From NCBI GenBank assembly GCA_030528145.1, contig JAUMZK010000004.1, positions 62,001-126,000 on the forward strand: a stretch of 64,000 nucleotides of DNA. Reading direction: 5' to 3'. The notes under the pieces were generated by a model that did no database searches, was not told the origin of the DNA, and saw only the letters and a program-made list of their open reading frames with translations. This document shows positions 62,796 through 64,000 of the stretch, one piece after another; the first letter of the stretch is position 1, and every line of letters starts with the position of its first letter. The translations under genes were made by a program, and so were the position numbers. The stretch is from Actinomycetaceae bacterium (GTDB taxonomy: Bacteria > Actinomycetota > Actinomycetes > Actinomycetales > Actinomycetaceae).

Positions 62796-62912
62796 GTGAA
62801 CTCGACGATCATTGCTGAGGAGAAGCATTTCGCAACCTCGTCAGCTGTGGCTCCGGGTGGCTGGTGCTGCTCGTGCTGCTGCTGGTGCTGGGTCAACATA
62901 TTCAACCTTTAA
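62796..62912 (+). CDS. streptolysin S-like cysteine-rich RiPP precursor peptide (putative TOMM)
   Basis: A 38-residue peptide starts at GTG 62796 with a strong GGAAGGAG about six bases upstream. The leader is MNSTIIAEEKHFATSSAVAPGG and the core WCCSCCCWCWVNIFNL: six Cys in nine residues after a Gly-Gly. SagA of Streptococcus pyogenes has the same design, with ...VAPGG directly before a Cys-run core, as do clostridial relatives. In such peptides Cys/Ser/Thr become thiazole/oxazole rings by a SagBCD-type complex, and an ABC exporter cleaves and secretes the product. The ABC genes follow; the modifying enzymes are not in the window. The three Trp and the short end are unusual. I infer a cytolysin or bacteriocin. 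Confidence 0.72.
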   Translation: MNSTIIAEEKHFATSSAVAPGGWCCSCCCWCWVNIFNL

Positions 62913-62920
62913 TGCTGGCC

Positions 62921-62954
62921 GGATGCTGGTGCATGGTTTCGCGCACCAGCATCC
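62921..62954 (+). terminator. 12-bp hairpin between the peptide gene and the ABC genes
   Basis: GGATGCTGGTGC (62921-62932) pairs perfectly with GCACCAGCATCC (62943-62954) with a ten-base loop, starting eight bases after the peptide stop. There is no T-run, so it would be a partial terminator or an RNA-stability stem. In the streptococcal sag operon a terminator after sagA likewise keeps the peptide mRNA in excess. Confidence 0.65.
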
Positions 62955-62982
62955 ACACAACTTAATACAGCGCTCACATTGC

Positions 62983-63654
62983 ATGAAAGACATGAATAAT
63001 ATGCCGCACGAAGAAAGAACAACATTTACCGGCGCAAAAATTGCATCTTTGGTAGATGTCAAAAAAACTTATAATTCTACCAATGTCGTTGATGGGGTCT
63101 CCTTCGATTTGTTGGCGGGAACGACTACTGTCCTTGTTGGACCAAATGGATCCGGCAAGACGACCACCATGGAAATGCTTGTAGGACTTCGGTCGATGAG
63201 CGAAGGATCGGCAACTATTGCAGATATTCCAGTGGTTCCTGGCGGCGAGCATCGATTCTATACAGGCATACAGCTCCAAAGCTCCGGTCTGCCTTCGCGG
63301 ATTAAGACAAAAGAAGTGATCCGGGCGGTCGCGTGTCTGTACGCTGATCCTAGCGACTGGGAACCCATGGCTGCCGACCTCGGTGTCGACAGCTACCTCG
63401 AAGCCTTCGTCGATAACCTGTCCGGCGGAGAGCGCCGACGCCTCGACATTCTTTGCGCTGCCATTGGTCGGCCGTCTCTTTTGGTGCTTGACGAGCCTAC
63501 CTCGGGTGTCGACCCAGAGGGACGTGCCATCGTTTGGGACTTCGTACATTCACTGAGCGCCAAGGGCTGCGCGATTCTCGCATCTACTCACGATATGGCG
63601 GAAGCCGAGGCATTTGCGGACGACTTACTCGTTATGGCTCATGGAAAAATCTAA
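62983..63654 (+). CDS. ABC transporter ATP-binding protein, interrupted at its end by an in-frame TAA
   Basis: The nucleotide-binding domain is complete: Walker A VGPNGSGKTTT, signature NLSGGERRRLD, Walker B LLVLDEPTSGVD and H-loop LASTHDMAEAEAF. Sequence type is that of DrrA/SagG-like exporters with ABC-2 permeases. The start is uncertain (ATG at 62983, 62992 or 63001, none with a strong ribosome binding site). The frame ends at TAA 63652-63654 right after VMAHGKI, where family members continue. The same frame stays open for 96 more codons. The domain may still work. It follows the peptide gene by 70 bases, so it is probably its exporter. Confidence 0.85.
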   Translation: MKDMNNMPHEERTTFTGAKIASLVDVKKTYNSTNVVDGVSFDLLAGTTTVLVGPNGSGKTTTMEMLVGLRSMSEGSATIADIPVVPGGEHRFYTGIQLQSSGLPSRIKTKEVIRAVACLYADPSDWEPMAADLGVDSYLEAFVDNLSGGERRRLDILCAAIGRPSLLVLDEPTSGVDPEGRAIVWDFVHSLSAKGCAILASTHDMAEAEAFADDLLVMAHGKI

Positions 63655-63945
63655 CTCAGGGGTAGCGTTGAAGAGGTTCTTGCCAGCCTTGGTGGCGGCC
63701 GCCGACTACGCCTCACGCAAATAAACAGGCGCGTTGAAGAGCTTGTCGAGCAATCTGGTCTTAAGCACGGTCGAACCGGATCGGCTGTAGTCGTAATTGG
63801 AGAGGCTGAAGAGATTTCAGAACTATCCAGGCGCATCACCGAGGAAGACACGGGCGCAGACGTTCTTGCGGGACCTGTCCGCTTGGAAGACGTTTTTGCA
63901 GTAGTCGCAACAATGGACGCAACTGCAGGAGATGAGCTTCAATGA
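63655..63945 (+). pseudogene. C-terminal part of the ABC ATPase, beyond the in-frame stop
   Basis: Directly after the TAA the same frame encodes LRGSVEEVLASLGGGRRLRLTQ, then VEELVEQSGLKHGR, and ends with GPVRLEDVFAVVATMD and TGA at 63943-63945. This is the usual tail of such ATPases (xLEDVF motif), with no frameshift. One base change (for example GAA or CAA to TAA) explains the break. It has no start codon with a ribosome binding site of its own. Whether the stop is read through cannot be told from sequence. Confidence 0.8.
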
Positions 63946-64000
63946 CACGCCACGATAGAGCTGGATCTCAACTCGCGATTCTCAAGGTGTGGTACCGCCA
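63942..64000 (+). CDS. probable ABC-2 type permease, start only
   Basis: The ATG at 63942 overlaps the end of the ATPase frame (ATGA), and 19 codons are visible (MTRHDRAGSQLAILKVWYR) before the window ends. The overlap and position suggest the membrane partner of the preceding ATPase, but the visible part is too short to prove it. The retained coupling to the distal end of the ATPase frame implies that the tail was translated until recently. Confidence 0.6.
   Translation, partial: MTRHDRAGSQLAILKVWYR

Noticed and set aside
62796-62912. Lanthipeptide or thiopeptide precursor as an alternative reading
   Set aside because: The core has one Ser and no Thr, so few dehydrated residues are possible; no lantibiotic synthetase is visible; the Gly-Gly-Cys-run design fits the streptolysin S type better.
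62812-62982. Upstream extension of the ABC ATPase frame across the peptide gene
   Set aside because: This frame overlaps the cysteine-rich peptide gene, which has a much better ribosome binding site, and its Ala/Gly/Arg-rich translation is the typical shadow of TGC/TGG codons.

Overview
The window looks like a chromosome segment of a medium-GC actinomycete, probably Actinomycetaceae or a close relative. Support for this comes from the separate MurT/GatD pair, a DUF5926 protein, a sterol-carrier-family protein, GTP-type PEP carboxykinase, a DEAH helicase of HrpA type and fructosamine-kinase and MMPL proteins with actinobacterial-style sequences. No rRNA or genus marker is present, so the family assignment is an inference.

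Positions 1-24160 are mostly housekeeping and transport genes: two acidic unknown proteins at the left edge, an S4 RNA-binding protein, an amino-acid permease, tRNA-Arg, a fructosamine-kinase-family protein, two tRNA-Ser genes with duplicated tails, a HAD phosphatase, serS, an Na+/H+ antiporter-like protein, rhomboid, a VIT1-like transporter, an alpha/beta hydrolase lacking its nucleophile, hrpA, a decayed glycoside hydrolase 2 gene, a secreted protein, a phosphoribosyltransferase and an MMPL transporter. Positions 24412-26130 hold the wreck of an arabinose operon (araM, then a fused araB'-'araD remnant). Then come pckG, the divergent PTS genes ptsH and ptsI, and an AAA ATPase gene bracketed by 35-bp direct repeats. 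Positions 32717-38859 are a compact pyrimidine operon, pyrC-pyrK-pyrD-pyrF-pyrE-pyrB-pyrI, with most junctions overlapping; carAB is absent here. Next are a DAGK-like kinase, gatD and murT (lipid II amidation), a very large internally duplicated membrane protein, a GT2 glycosyltransferase, pgm, a TetR regulator, a NUDIX hydrolase and tRNA-Gly.

Right after tRNA-Gly (52348-52418) the character changes. Positions 52754-59551 form a minus-strand defence operon: two unknown proteins sharing a short Q-G-G...N...Q-I tail motif, an excisionase-like HTH protein, a large RloC/PrrC-like ATPase with a C-P-Y-C zinc-hook motif and a candidate anticodon-nuclease triad, a stand-alone HSDR_N-type nuclease and an N6-adenine methylase fused to a specificity-like region. 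Positions 60023-62750 are part of a phage/ICE replication module (sigma-like protein, small proteins, DUF2800, truncated DUF2815).

That phage module is cut off and followed by the most interesting locus: a 38-residue peptide gene (62796-62912) whose leader ends in A-P-G-G and whose core is WCCSCCCWCWVNIFNL, a layout closely resembling streptolysin S-type thiazole/oxazole-modified peptide precursors. It has an upstream 10-bp inverted repeat, a 12-bp hairpin just after it, an ABC-transporter ATPase interrupted by one in-frame TAA, and the start of a probable permease at the window edge.

A second genome-scale signal is an extremely frequent short motif, GAGGACG/CGTCCTC (usually CGAGGACG), with roughly 90 copies by hand count over the first 52.5 kb in both orientations, in several reading frames, between genes and inside pseudogenes, but only one copy in the last 11.5 kb. 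This marks the right end as foreign and suggests a HIP1-like or uptake-signal-like iterated element in the host genome.
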